From Colocasia esculenta (Eukaryota > Streptophyta > Magnoliopsida > Alismatales > Araceae), in the NCBI GenBank assembly GCA_014218235.1, contig CM024758.1, positions 75,836,206 to 75,900,205 on the forward strand: DNA of 64,000 nucleotides, in the 5' to 3' direction. Shown here piece after piece: positions 12,417 to 24,049 of this stretch. The notes beneath the pieces are model-generated. The model did no database searches. It worked only from the letters and a program-made list of their open reading frames with translations, and was not told the origin of the DNA. A program made the translations under genes and the position numbers. Positions within the stretch are counted from its first letter, which is position 1; the number at the start of each line of letters is the position of its first letter.

Positions 12417-15257
12417 CTACTGCCCACTGATCTTCTGTAAACCTTTCAGATTCATAAAAACAGAGCTAGAAATCTCCATGTGCTGAGAATTCTTTGGGGC
12501 TTGCATAAGGGAAAATCTTTGAAGAGACAATCGAAGCTTGTACTTAATTCTGAATCTGGTAGCTAGCCGGATGTGCCTATTGAAGACTGCTTGAGCAAAT
12601 TCTTTTCTAGCAGAAATGACACCAACCAGGGTAGGATACAAGCTAGATGGTAGATCAACTATCATGGAGGGAGTGATTTGCCTTTGACCTCTGATGAGCA
12701 TTTCCCATTGGCTTTTGGAAACATCAGGCAGTCCCAACTGAAATCTTGCAAAATTGAAGTCTCTCATCCTTGTGAACTTGCCCTGAAGATTTCTAATGAG
12801 AGTTCCAAACAAGTCAAAGAACCTTAGATTCAGGTGAAGAGGAACATCTAAAATTGGTTCCGAGATATATTTTCTTGGTAGTTGTGGCTTCTTCAGGATA
12901 GAGATCAAGGAATGTTTGGGAAGTGAGGCTGTGGCATTTTTGGAGATAAGTTGGAGGTCAGCCAACACTACTTGAGTGGAATGAATAATAGTAGGAAGCC
13001 AGTCTTCAAATGTGAAACCTGGCATTTCATGAACTTCAAGGAATACCTTAATGGATAAAAATCCCTTGAACAGTTCATATGATGTTCAGAGTGGTGAATG
13101 AAGGCATACCAGAAGGGAGGTAGTAGCTGGGCAAGATTATCTTTCAATCCGCCCGCCACTAGAGGAAAGTTGAATGCTAGGAAGGATTTCAGAGATAGTG
13201 AGGGTGGATATGTGTGCTAATGATTGGGAGGCAGTGGGAAGAGATGAAAGAAACTGGGAGGTCTATTGTGGAGGGAAGGAATTTTACTGGAGGTTTTGAA
13301 CTCTGTATTTCATTGGATAAATTCTCATTTTACATTGTCAAAAGCAATAGGCAGATCCTTTGGAATAGATAAAGAGGAGGAGGATCAGATGAAGTGGAGA
13401 GTGGAGGTTGTTCAGGAATGGAAGGAGTGGGAGCAATGGGTGCAATAGGAGTGGATGAGGATATAGGGGGATGTTCTAGTTCAGGAGGAGTAACAACAAT
13501 GGAGATTTGATCAGGAGGAGGGTGCATAGGATGAGGAGGAGAAGTGGTGGATACAGGTTTACCATTTTTTCAAAGTCTTCTCCTAACCTTCCTCTTGAAG
13601 GTCTTGATTATTGACTTGGAAGCATCCCCTAAAGACTCTAAGGGCTCTTAAGCCTAGACTCCTGCTGGGATTCCTGCTGCTATTGCTGCTGCTCAAGATC
13701 CTCTACTGTTGCTGGAGGCTCCTCTAGCACTGATTGCTCAACCAATTGCTGAACTTCTATAATAGCTAGATGGAGAGAAGCATCTTGATATTCTTGCTCT
13801 TGTTCCTTATGCTGCTCAGGCTCCTTCTCCTTCTCCTTTTCTTGCTGCTGCTTTAACTGCTGCTGCTGAAGTTCATCTTGCTGCTCAGGCTCTTGATCTA
13901 CTTGATCACACTTTTGAGCAGGGGCTTCATGGTGTTGCTGTTGTTTCTTGTTGAGATGATGGAGGACCAGAAGTCTGATAGTGCCCTGTTGGCACATTAA
14001 CTAAAGTAAGAGGTCGTTCATTTGCTAGACCTCATCAGCCAAACCATCAAATTTTGCATCTACAAATTCTACTTGCATATGTAAACTGACAAGCTTTCTT
14101 GCTGCTTGTTCAATAAATCTAGAATGGTGGACAAATTGTTGCTACTCTCCCTCTGAGACCTTGACCGGTCTCAAACTGAGAAGGGGAGTAATGATGCTGC
14201 CTTTCTTCAAACTCTTGCTCAATTGGAGTAGATCTAGGGATATCTTCTTGTTCTTGTGCTACTTCTTTTCCTCTCAATTCTCTTCGCACTTCATTGATGG
14301 TTTCTTCATGTGCATCCTGTTCTGGAGGAAAGACAAGAACTTGTCTTGGCTCTTTAAGCACTTGAGAACCTTGTTGCTCTTCATCTTGAACATCCGCTTC
14401 TATTCTTTCTTCTTGTCGACTGACTGGTACTGATGATGAATCTAGTGTTTCATCAAGAAATACTTCATGAGAGCATTCTAGTGCAGTATCCTTCATCCAT
14501 TAATTCTGACTTCTATTGGCTAAAATGTAATGGCTTCTCCTTAAGGTGGATAGGCCAATTTTCTCTTTGACTCCAACAGAAATTTCTCTGCTCAAATCCA
14601 CTGAGAGCTTTTTAAAAATCAAGGTAAGCAAGGGTTCATAAGGAAGGGACTCCTGTAGATCTTTTGAGGCTACCATCTTCTCTAGAATGATTGCTGGCAA
14701 ATTGACTTTATGTCTCTGAATGGCCTAAAACAACAAGTTACCACCCCTGGCGGTTATGGAGGAATGGGTCCCTGGCCTTGGAGTAATAATGTTTGAAATA
14801 AGTGAATGGATAAGTCTCTTTTCTGCTGACAGTTCAATGACCAGAAGACCCTTCTTGCTGACAGTTGCCAAGCTGCCTATGATGCCCATTTTCTGCTTGT
14901 CCAAAGGCACTACCTCACTAAGCATGTGCCTGGAGTTGGGACAATCCAAAAGTTCTACCAACATCTCTTCAGAAATAGTGATCTTGGTGCCCTTCACATA
15001 CCCAATGACTGAGTTTGCGGATGAGACTTGAAGAGAAACATAGAACGCCTTGAGGGCATTATAAACTGTGGGCTCAGAAATCTGACAAAGTCTAGTCCAA
15101 CCCATAGCGTCTAGGGTTTCTTCTACCCATGATAGGCTACCATGCAACTGAGAGAATCTACAACATTCGCTGGACATATAGAGAACTTAGCAGAGGCTAA
15201 GCGATGGAGTTGCTCAAGAGTCAACTGCGTTTCGTCCGGATCCCTAGATGATGCCAT
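12417..15257 (-). pseudogene. Extra ORF after pol in element B (broken)
   Basis: On the minus strand an ATG at 15257 opens MASSRDPDETQLTLEQL and runs to a stop after about 45 codons. The frame continues one base off at 15177-14725 (LDAMGWTRL..., YNALKAFYVSL..., ISEEMLVELLDCP). Further pieces are 14700-14500, 14496-14119, 13997-13680 (Gln/Glu-rich), 13527-13330 (Pro-rich) and 13025-12417. The first part recalls the globular domain of proteins labelled 'putative plant transposon protein'; the middle is low-complexity, perhaps a coiled or linker region. Sirevirus-like elements often carry such an extra, sometimes called env-like, ORF. I see no clear signal peptide or membrane segment. Function unknown. 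E carries a positional counterpart at 45573-46778. Confidence 0.6.
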
Positions 15258-15780
15258 CTAGACAGAAAGCAAGGGAGAAGACTCAAGGAATTGTCAAAGG
15301 AGAAAGAGAAATGTAGTGTAGAGTTTACAGAGCCTACCTTTCTTCAGAGACAATGAGGACTTCGAGATGCCTTGAAGACGGTGGCCGGAGAAGAACAGTG
15401 TAGGCGCGAAGAGGACGAAGAAGACAAGAGAGTTTGGAAGGGTGTTTTCAGATACGAAAAGGTATGTCTAAATAGGGAGAGTGAAAAAGTAACTGACCAG
15501 TGATTAAGGGTGAATGGTTGTGATTGATTGATTGAACCGTTGAATAGCAAATGAATTCATTTAACTTTATTATTATATTGAATTAATAAGCACCTTTTTA
15601 GACTTCAACTCTAGAAGTCAGATTGTGACTCCGACTTTACAAGTCGAATGCACACAATATACATGAGTCCGATTGTGTCTCCGACTTCACAATTCGAAGT
15701 TTTAGGACATGGAGAAAATTTTTCAGAGAAAAGACATTTTTCATAACATATAATTTTTATCATGAGTTTATCATAGCTAT
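15258..15780 (-). promoter_or_regulatory. Spacer between pol and extra ORF of element B, with LTR-type palindromes
   Basis: Carries the LTR's dyad motif: GACTT...AAGTC at 15601-15619, CGACT-N5-AGTCG at 15632-15646 and CGACTTCACAATTCG at 15682-15696. A TATA-like CTATTTAG (minus strand) lies near 15466-15475, between these dyads and the extra ORF's ATG at 15257. The layout resembles a small LTR promoter. Function is inferred, not shown. Confidence 0.45.
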
Positions 15781-17575
15781 CTAATTAGGATTGCACATAC
15801 CTATTTCTCTTCTTATAGATGTATATCTATCTTCAGGAAGAGGTTTGGTAAAAATATCAGCAAGTTGATTTTCTGTGGAAGAAATCTAGTAAAATATCAC
15901 CATTACTTACATGGTCCCGATGATGTGATGTCTAACATCAATGTGCCTTGTTCTTGAGTGCTGGATAGGATTTTTGGTTAAATTATTGCGCTTGTGTTGT
16001 CACATAGCATTGGTATTTCTTGAAGTATGTGACCATAGTCTTCCAATTGATGTTTGTTCCACAACAGTTGAGTGACCAGCTTCCAGCTGCAATGTATTCA
16101 GCTTCTGCTGTGGATAATGCCATGAATTCTGCTTTCTGGAAGACCAAGAGATTTAGCACCCTGCAAGAAATTGACAAGTACCACTGGTGATTTTTCTATC
16201 TATTTTGCATCCAGCATAGTCAGCATCATATATCCAATTAGCTTGAAATCTGAACATCTGGGATACCATAATCCTAATTTACTTGTATTTATAAGATCTC
16301 TAAAAATTCTTTAACTGCATGAACATGAGATTCTTTTAGATCAGCATGAAATCTTGCACACAAACATACACTGAACATTATATCTGGTATGCTGTAGTAA
16401 GATAGAGTAATGATCCTATCATGCCTCTATAGACCTTTTGATCTACTTTCTTACTAAGAGGATCACTATCTAACTTAATGCCTGAGCTCATAGGTGTTCC
16501 TAATGGCTTACACTTGTCAAAACCATATTTAAAGAGTAAATCTGAAATGTATTGGTTGGACAAATGTGAGTAGTTCCTTGGTCTGCTTAATTTGCAACCC
16601 AAGAAAAAATTAGCTCACCCATCATGCTCATTTCAAACTCACTTTGCATAATTTTTCAAAGAATTTGCAAAGTTATTCATTTGTAGAGCCAAATATAATA
16701 TCATCAACATATATTGTACTATTAAGATTCCATCTGAAAATTTCTTAATAAATAGTGTGTTATCTACTTTACCTCTTATGAAATCATGTGATAAAGACAA
16801 GCACTTAATCTTTCATACCAAACTCTTGGAGCTTGTTTCTGACCATAAGTGCTTTCTTTAAACGAAAAACATAATTTGGATATTTAGTATCTTCAAAGCC
16901 TGGTGGTTGCTCAACATATACTTAATCTTTTATGAAACCATTCATAAAAGCACTTTTAACATCCATTTGAAATAAGTTAATATTTAGAGAACATGCATAT
17001 GCTAATAAATTTCTAATTGCCTCTAATCTAGCTACTAGGTATAAGTTTCATCAAAATCTATGACTTCCTCTTGGAATACCCTTGAGCTACAAGCCTAGCC
17101 TTGTTCCTGGTGATTACTCCTGATTCATCCATTTTATTACTGAAAACCCATCTGGTTCCAATAACTAGATGGTCAGAAGGTCGGGGAACAAGAGTCCAAA
17201 CCCGGCTGTGTTGGAATTGATTCAGTTTCTCTTGCATAACAAGAATCCGAGATTCATCACCCAGTGCATCATCGATTGTCCTAGGCTAAATTTGAGAGAC
17301 TAAAGCAGAGAAATCACAAGGAGTATGCATACCTCTTGTTCTTACCCAATCTTGAGGATCACCTATTATGTTTTTCTTAGATGATCTTTGTGATACCTTA
17401 AATCTCTAGGCAGTCCTTCTTGTGGTACTTCTTGCTGTTGAAGTTCTTCCAGTGGAGGATCTTCCTTTTCTTCTTCTTTTTCTTCATCTTCATAAGATGT
17501 TCTCTCTAGATCTCTGCACCAATTCTTGACACAGTCTTCTTCTTCTTCTTTTAATAGAAGGGTTAGTTTCATCAA
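15781..17575 (-). pseudogene. Reverse transcriptase-RNase H of element B (broken)
   Basis: Would copy the RNA genome into DNA. On the minus strand an acidic, Gln/Glu-rich linker (17575-17366) leads into RT. RT pieces include the catalytic YVDD near 16700, SGIKLDSDPLSKKVDQKVYRG and MIGSLLYLT (16602-16378). RNase H follows with EFMALSTAEAEYIAAG (16177-15983). The end of the domain, QLADIFTKPLPEDRYTS, is readable in a shifted frame, with the stop at 15781-15783. Many stops and frameshifts make it non-functional as read. It is in the copia order, after integrase. Confidence 0.85.
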
Positions 17576-18450
17576 ATAGTATATGCACTGTTTGCTCTAT
17601 GGCTAAAGTTCTTCTATTAAACACTTTATATCCCCTAGGTTTTGATATATCCTAACAATAATCCTTCATCACTTTTAGCATCTAATTTTCCTAAATTATC
17701 TTTACCATTATTTAAAATGAAACACTTACAACCAAAAGGTCGAAGATGACTGATGTTGGGCTTCTTTTCCTTATATACCTCATATGGGGTCTTCTTTAGA
17801 ATTGGTCTAATCATGCACCTGTTGATGATGTAGCATGCTGTGTGACTGCTTCTGCCCAAAATACCTTGGTAGATTGTATTAAGTAAGCGTAGTTCTGGCC
17901 ATGTCTAGCATTGTTCTATTTTTTCTTTCCACTACTCCATTTTGTTGAGGTGTTCTTGGAGCTGAGAACTTATGTTCAATTCCATTCTCTTCACAGAACT
18001 TCATGAACTCGTCATTCTTGAATTCTCCACATGATCAGATCTGATACTTACAATCTGGAATTTCTAGTTCTTTTGAACTACTTTGCTGAATTTCAAAAAA
18101 GCTGAAAAGGCTTCTGATTTGGCTTCCAAGAAAGACACCCAAGTGTATGTTGAGTAGTCATCTACTATTACATAGCCATATATCTTTCCTCCAAGGCTGA
18201 CTGTTCTCATAGGTCCAAACAAATCCATGTGAATTAGCTCCAATGGTTTGTCAGTTGTGACAACTGTTTTGGACTGAAATGATGTCTTGGTTTGCTTCCC
18301 TTTTGTGCAAGCTGAACATATTCCATACTTCTTCATTTCATTTTGGAAGATCTTCAACCAGATCATGCTTTATCAATTTCCTGATGACTGAAGTGCTTGC
18401 ATGACCCAATCTTCTATGCCACAAATCCGATTCTTCACTCTTAGTGGTTG
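17576..18450 (-). pseudogene. Integrase of element B (broken)
   Basis: Would insert the DNA copy into the chromosome. On the minus strand 18366-18064 shows the end of the zinc-binding region (ICSACTKGKQ) and the catalytic-core start LELIHMDLFGPM with YVIVDDYSTYTWV. The QQNGVVERKNR box with the third acidic residue is readable in a broken frame near 17930. The C-terminal part is at 17859-17635 (YIINRCMIRPILKKTPYEVY, HLRPFGCKCF). At least two frameshifts. Confidence 0.85.
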
Positions 18451-18599
18451 CAAGACATAAATTTACTTCCTTTAATTTGACTAACTGTAAAGTGTACAAA
18501 TTCTCACTCTTTGAGCTTCAAACACATTTTTCCCATCTTTCTGAATAATGCATTTATCATTCTGAAATTTTACTAGATGCCCTTTATCACATAACTGAC

Positions 18600-18830
18600 T
18601 GATGCTTATGAGATTATGCTTCAAACCTTCTACATACATGACATCTTCAATCAAATTCTTATCCTTAGTACCAACTGTTCCACATCCTAAGACTTCCCTT
18701 TTCCATTGTCACCATAAGTGACTTGACCAACTTCATCTCTAAAGCTTGTAAACAGCTTCCTATCACCTGTCATATGCCTTGAGCACCCACTATCCAAATA
18801 CCATTTGGATGCTCTCAGCCGACCCTGCAA
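18600..18830 (-). pseudogene. Aspartic protease of element B (broken)
   Basis: On the minus strand near 18790 the frame reads WYLDSGCSRHMTGD, the copia protease active site with an intact D-S-G. A remnant of the downstream VEGLKHNLISISQL-type motif lies near 18620-18600. The frame is interrupted on both sides. It lies between gag and integrase as expected. Confidence 0.75.
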
Positions 18831-18835
18831 ATAAA

Positions 18836-20572
18836 TTATGTTATAACTTTTGGTACCCAAATTTTCTTGGGTCCTTCATGGTTAGTCTTAGGGATCCAGT
18901 GTAAATGTCTTGTTGTGCATGTGCTAACAGTGTATCCTAACTGATTGCAGTGACTACAACATAAATCAAAAGCATTCTTAACATGTGCATGTGTTATGAG
19001 ATTTCTGTTTTTGTTTATAAACATGCTGATTAATCTTTTTAGGATTTTGACTTCTTTTTCTTTTACAAGTTGAGGAGTTGGATTTTTTTTAGGATACACA
19101 ACATTTTCTTCATTGTGAGAAGGTGCATATCCTACTCCATACTTTTTTCTTGCATGTTCTTTATCCTTTTAATCTAACAAACAATGATGTTTTACAGTTA
19201 GACATTTTCTCTATAGTAGTTAGGTAATTATTTTCTTCTTGTAAATTTCTTCATTCTTAAGTTCTTTTAAGTTTGACTCTATCTCCATGATTTTACTATT
19301 TTTATTTTTTAAGTCTTCACATAGTAATCATTTGCTCTTTTGATTTCACTTATACTTTTTCCTGACCTTTCTGCTTCATTCTTTAGGAATGTATTAGCCT
19401 TTTCTTAGTTTAGCAAATTGAATTTAACTATTTCCATTTGTTTTACTACTATTTTATATTTTCATATAGCTCATTGAAGGCATCTTCAAGACTGTCAGAA
19501 TCTGATTCAGAACAGGAAGTAAAGAGGTTTCGGAATTTACCTGCTCTAGTCCAGCCATGAGGGCTAGATTTGCCTTTTCTTCCTCTTCAGATTCTGAACT
19601 TGAGGAGTCTGAACTGGTGGCTTCCTCATTACCCCATGCTACTCTGCCATTGCCTTTTTCTTGTATTTTCTTAACTTCTTTTCTTTGCCTTTCTTTTTGT
19701 TGGACCTTTTTATTTGATCCTTTTTCTTCTTCTCTAGGACATTCAGATTTGTAATGTCCTGGTTGGTTGCATTCATAATAGTTTGCTCCTTCTTCTTATC
19801 TTTCTTGAAAATCTCTTGGAGCCGAACTTCTTCATTTTGGCAAGGATTCTTTGCAATTTACTTGACAGCATTACCTCATCATCACTGTCATCTAATTTTT
19901 CTTTGGAGTCTTCCGATGAAGAGGAGCCTGCAACCATCAAAGCATTTGGCATTTTTCTTTTTCTAAGAATTTCCATAAAATATCTCCATATTAATTTCAC
20001 GAGCCATGAGGGATCTAATTAATTTATCAATAGATAATTCGGTTTATCATGCGCTTCTTCAATGGCTGTTACTTTAGGAGTCCAAACATTAGTTAAGGAT
20101 TTAGTATTTTTGTGACTGTTTCTTCATTAGTAAGGACTTTTTTAGAGAGCTTAGTCCTACTATTATGTTAGAAAACCTGTTATACATCTGAGTTATGTTT
20201 TCATTTGGGAGCATTTTAAATTGTTCATATTGGGATACAAGAATGTCTATCCTAGTTTATTTTACCCTATCAGTACCTTCATATGTGAGTTGCAATTTAT
20301 CCCACATTTCCTTTGCAGTTCTATAGGCTGATAATCTATTAATTCTCTTTTAGACAATACACACCAAAGATAATTTTCTGCCTTATAGTTTAGGGACATA
20401 TTTCTCTTATCGGCTATAGAAAATCACCTTGTTCTATTACCTACCATAAATCAAAATATGTACCTTTGATGAAGCACTCCATCCTCATCTTCCAGTATTG
20501 ATAATTTTCACCATCGAAGAATGGTGGCCTTGTGACTGACTGGCCTTCATAGTTGTGAGCTTCATCTGACAT
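18836..20572 (-). pseudogene. gag of element B (broken)
   Basis: Minus-strand ATG at 20572 opens MSDEAHNYEGQSVTRPPFFD, then NYQYWKMRM, the usual start of copia gag proteins (DUF4219/UBN2 type). The frame soon breaks. Later pieces lie at 20000-19773 (acidic, then basic) and 19099-18836, the latter with a CXXC-type knuckle remnant (CCSHCNQLGYTVSTC). Would form the particle shell and bind RNA. No intact frame longer than about 90 codons remains. Confidence 0.75.
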
Positions 20573-20608
20573 TTCTTCTCAATCTTTAGATTCCTCTGAG
20601 AAGACCAC

Positions 20609-20620
20609 ACTCTGATACCA
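20609..20620 (-). promoter_or_regulatory. Primer binding site, initiator-Met tRNA (element B)
   Basis: Minus strand TGGTATCAGAGT, two bases after the LTR's terminal CA; complementary to the 3' end of plant initiator-Met tRNA. Confidence 0.85.
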
Positions 20621-20622
20621 CT

Positions 20623-22705
20623 TGTTGGATCGAAATGGCACTAGAGATGTCCTAGAGGGGGGTGAATAGGACTTCTTGGCTTTTAAAATTTTCTCTGAAA
20701 TTACACAGCACTCAATAAATTCGTTAGTACTTAGTGTGGTGTGTGATTGAAGTGTAAACTAGGTGGAAACAATCACACAAATGGACACATGTATTTATCC
20801 TGGTTCGTCCCTTCCCACATGGAAGTCCTACGTCCAGTCCTCAAGCCAACCACTTGAGATTTCCACTAACTGCCAATGAATTGGCCTTCTCTCACCCTTG
20901 AGAGGAAATACAATCCCACTTGCTCCAAAGTAAATCTTCCCTTAACAGGGGAACAAGACAGCCTTACACAAGGCCTTCCCTACATAAGAGGTGAAAAATA
21001 GGAACAACCTCCTACAGAGATTACACAGAAGAAAAGGATGAACACCTCTTGTGTGTTTTTCTTCAAGATTGAGCAAAAACACACTTACTTCTGAAAGGCT
21101 AACAGATCAGAGATGTAACTCAAATCCTTTTTGTAAAAGCAGGGTGGACTTTAAAAATAATGCAATTACAATTGCCACCCAGACAGAAGACTTCTGTGAA
21201 ACTAAGAGAGCTTTGAGAATTTTACTAAAAGAGAAGCTCTCAAACTTGTGGCTTGGAAGAAGGCTTGCGAGATTTCTGGGTTGAGAAAAATTCTAAGTGT
21301 TGAGCTCACTGGAGTTGCAATCACTTCTTCTTTTTGTTGTTCTCTCTATCGATATCTCTTTCTTGATATCTCTATGTCTTCTCCTTTCAACTTCAGCTTC
21401 TTTTATAGTCCTCAGAAGAATGTAGCCGTTTGAAAATGGTCGTTGGAAATCTGACCGATTGAAAAGAGATATAGGATCTTTTGGATTTTGCTAAGTTTGT
21501 TATCCATGGGTCCTTTTGCTTCTTTACTTCTTTCCATGTCTTCAGATGAGAGTTGTAGCTTCACAGCTAGAAGGTCGGCTTCACATTAAGTGGACTGTGA
21601 AAGCTTCTTGCTAAAAACATGCTTCAATAAATGTCTACAGCAAGGACAAGAAAAAAAGAAAGAGAGCACCTCCATGCTTTTGAGGTAGGTGAGTCTAAGA
21701 AGATAAGAAAAGCATGGAAACCTCGTATAGGCATTCTTTCAGACTAGTAAAAAAAAGACAGATAGTTATGCTTGAAGGTGAGGTGAGGGTATGACAGTGG
21801 TAGGTGAGTTCCTATCAGATGCCCATGCGTATGACAAGCATTAAATGCAACATATCTTCAGTATGAGGAAATTCGGACTGCTGTCACTAAGCAATATATC
21901 AATTTGAATAAGAATCACAAATGCAAACATAAACTAATTTAGATGAATACTATAAGTATAATATTTTCATTTTGTCAGAAAATAATGATATTCTTGGTTA
22001 TTTTAAAGTATTTGTTAATGAAAATTGTATCAACAAAGATATGCAATCAAGGTTTTAGAAGTTTGTTAAACTGTATCTTTAAAGAACAAGAACAATACAA
22101 AACTGATAGTGAAGTCGAAGCAAGAGATTACAATACGGCTCTAGGAGTCGGATACCGAAATAGACTGATTCGACTTCATCAGATGATACATTGGGATTAT
22201 GTTATTCGACTTTGAAGTTTGGACAGAGTTGCATTAGAAACCATAATTCAACTTTAGGAGTCGGATATTATAGAATTCGACTTCCTTAGAATTGAGTAGA
22301 TTCAGAACCAACAATTCGACTTCAGAAGTTAGATATTGAAGAGTTAGATTTATAAACCATTCGACTGTAGGAGTCAGAGTTGGCAGTCGGATTATGTAAT
22401 AGTGGTCTGGACTTAGAAATTTTGACTTTAGAAGTCAGATACTGAAGAGTTAGATTTATGAACCATTCAACTGTAGGAGTTGGAGTTGGCAGTCGACTAG
22501 AGTAGACTGTGGAATTAGAAAGTTTTCTGAGATAGAGTTTGTCCAAGACTCTTCGAACTTTCTTCTGTGATATAACTTTGATATACTTAATTATGAGAAT
22601 ATAACTCTATATTGTAGAAAGTCTTTTAAAGGTTTTTGTCATAGCAAAATCATGATATTATATTAATTTAAAATCTTAGATTTTCTTAGGGGTAGTTGCT
22701 CAACA
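20623..22705 (-). repeat. 5' LTR of element B
   Basis: 2083 bp, bounded by TGTTGG and CTCAACA on the plus strand. The TATA box is near 21402-21408 (minus strand). It aligns with 9993-11718 and keeps the ~335 bp that A separated from the other copy. Dyads CGACT-N5-AGTCG lie at about 22120-22500. TAAAA at 22706-22710 is the candidate target duplication. Confidence 0.9.
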
Positions 22706-24021
22706 TAAAATACCCTTTCGTGATTAATCATGCTTATATGACTTTTATGACTTACAATTGGAAACATATTCATGGATGTCAAACATGCTCAAATTTTAAA
22801 ACATAAGCCCTATGCAGGATATATATCAGATGGTTAATTTTTCAAAATTTTCACTTCAGTACTTCTATTTTTAATATTTAATAGACATCTTATGTAATTT
22901 AAGAAGATAATTCAGTCTTGAAACATACACATAGTAATCCTAAGTTCTTGGAATGTTTCTGTGGCAATACACACATCATACATATTTACTATGAATTAAA
23001 TCTATCATAACATACATAATTACTCATAACAGAAATTCTGTAATTTTTAAATATGATAAGAAATTTACAAGATTTCATGGTTTGATCTAATAAACATATC
23101 TGACCAGAAAATTTTTTATAAACATGTGCATACATTCTAAAATCCTCGAAAGATCACATCACATGTGTTGAAAACACTGTTCTGGAAAAGTAGAAGAACT
23201 TGACGGCAAGGGGCTCACCGTCAGGATGGGTTAATGGCATGATCGACTGTCGTCAACCTAAGAACTTGACGGCAAGGAAGTTGTCGTCAACCTCTTGTCT
23301 GCACAAAGTGCAGACCGAACACAGAAAAATAGAGAATTTGGGGGTCCATGACATGAGATAAAATCCTAAAACTCTAGGTGATAGGTCTAGGGATGAAACC
23401 CCTAAGTTACTTGCCTCTCAAAAAAACCATGAATATTGAATTTAGTGATGAATCCCTCCTCGGCCAAGTCAAAGAAGTAACCTTCCATGCTTTGATTCGA
23501 CCTCCACACTTTTACAGACGATCCCCGACGTTAGGAGAGCTTCTCCACCTTCAGAAGAGTCTCCCCTTTGCAGTAGATCGTCGTGGAGCCTCTGGATCGC
23601 CGGATCAACCCTCTCAAACTCTCTCTTTTCTCTCCCCAAACCTAAATTCCCTTTCTGAGCCAAAGTCTTCTCATTGCAGAGATGACTTAAGTTTTATAGG
23701 CAATTGGGGTCATGGGAATCCTAGGAAAGAAGAGTCCTTACCGTTGTAGTGTTTCCTTATTTGTCTCCTAGAGAGATCAGGATAGTTTCAGATCCAGAAT
23801 CCCAAACATAGCCAGAGAAGGTAATGGCCACTTTGCCGCCGTCAACAAGAAATAAACGACAATCGATGTTACATCTGGATCCTCTTGCCACACTGTAAAC
23901 GACCACTTCTTGCCATCAACCAGTCCTTAATGTCAATTGATGTTTACGTTAAGAAGAGTTTCGGGCAAAAAACTAAAACATAACAACAATCACAAAATAC
24001 ATAGAAATTTAGGGCCTTACA
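22706..24021 (-). repeat. 3' LTR of element I, right part
   Basis: Ends AGGGCCTTACA at 24021 (minus strand TGTAAGGCCCT, typical of Tekay/Del LTR starts), next to the polypurine tract. The left boundary is the insertion site of B. It contains TGACGG...CCGTCA dyads at 23201-23223 and 23266-23290. The 123-codon frame at 23378-23749 lies in the LTR and looks like chance. Confidence 0.7.
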
Positions 24022-24036
24022 ACCTCTCCCCCTAAA
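24022..24036 (-). promoter_or_regulatory. Polypurine tract of element I
   Basis: Minus strand TTAGGGGGAGAGGT directly before the LTR start TGTAAGG. Confidence 0.7.
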
Positions 24037-24049
24037 AGAAAACTTCATC

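Larger units (their letters stand above)
9993..22705 (-). mobile_element. Element B: Sirevirus-like Ty1/copia retrotransposon with extra ORF
   Basis: Minus-strand copia element. Read from the right: 5' LTR, initiator-Met primer site, gag, protease, integrase, RT, RNase H, spacer, a ~2.8-kb extra coding region, polypurine tract, 3' LTR. This order (integrase before RT), the AAAAAGGGGGAG tract and the extra ORF after pol fit the Sirevirus/Maximus lineage. All frames are broken. The left LTR is interrupted by A, so about 335 bp of it should lie beyond the window's left edge. B itself is inserted in the LTR of I. Confidence 0.9.

Noticed and set aside
13680..13997. Gln-rich frame as a separate host gene
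   Set aside because: It sits in line with the other pieces of B's extra ORF and inside B's boundaries.
23378..23749. 123-codon plus-strand frame in I's LTR
   Set aside because: No domain recognised, inside an LTR and overlapped by another frame; chance is the simplest reading.
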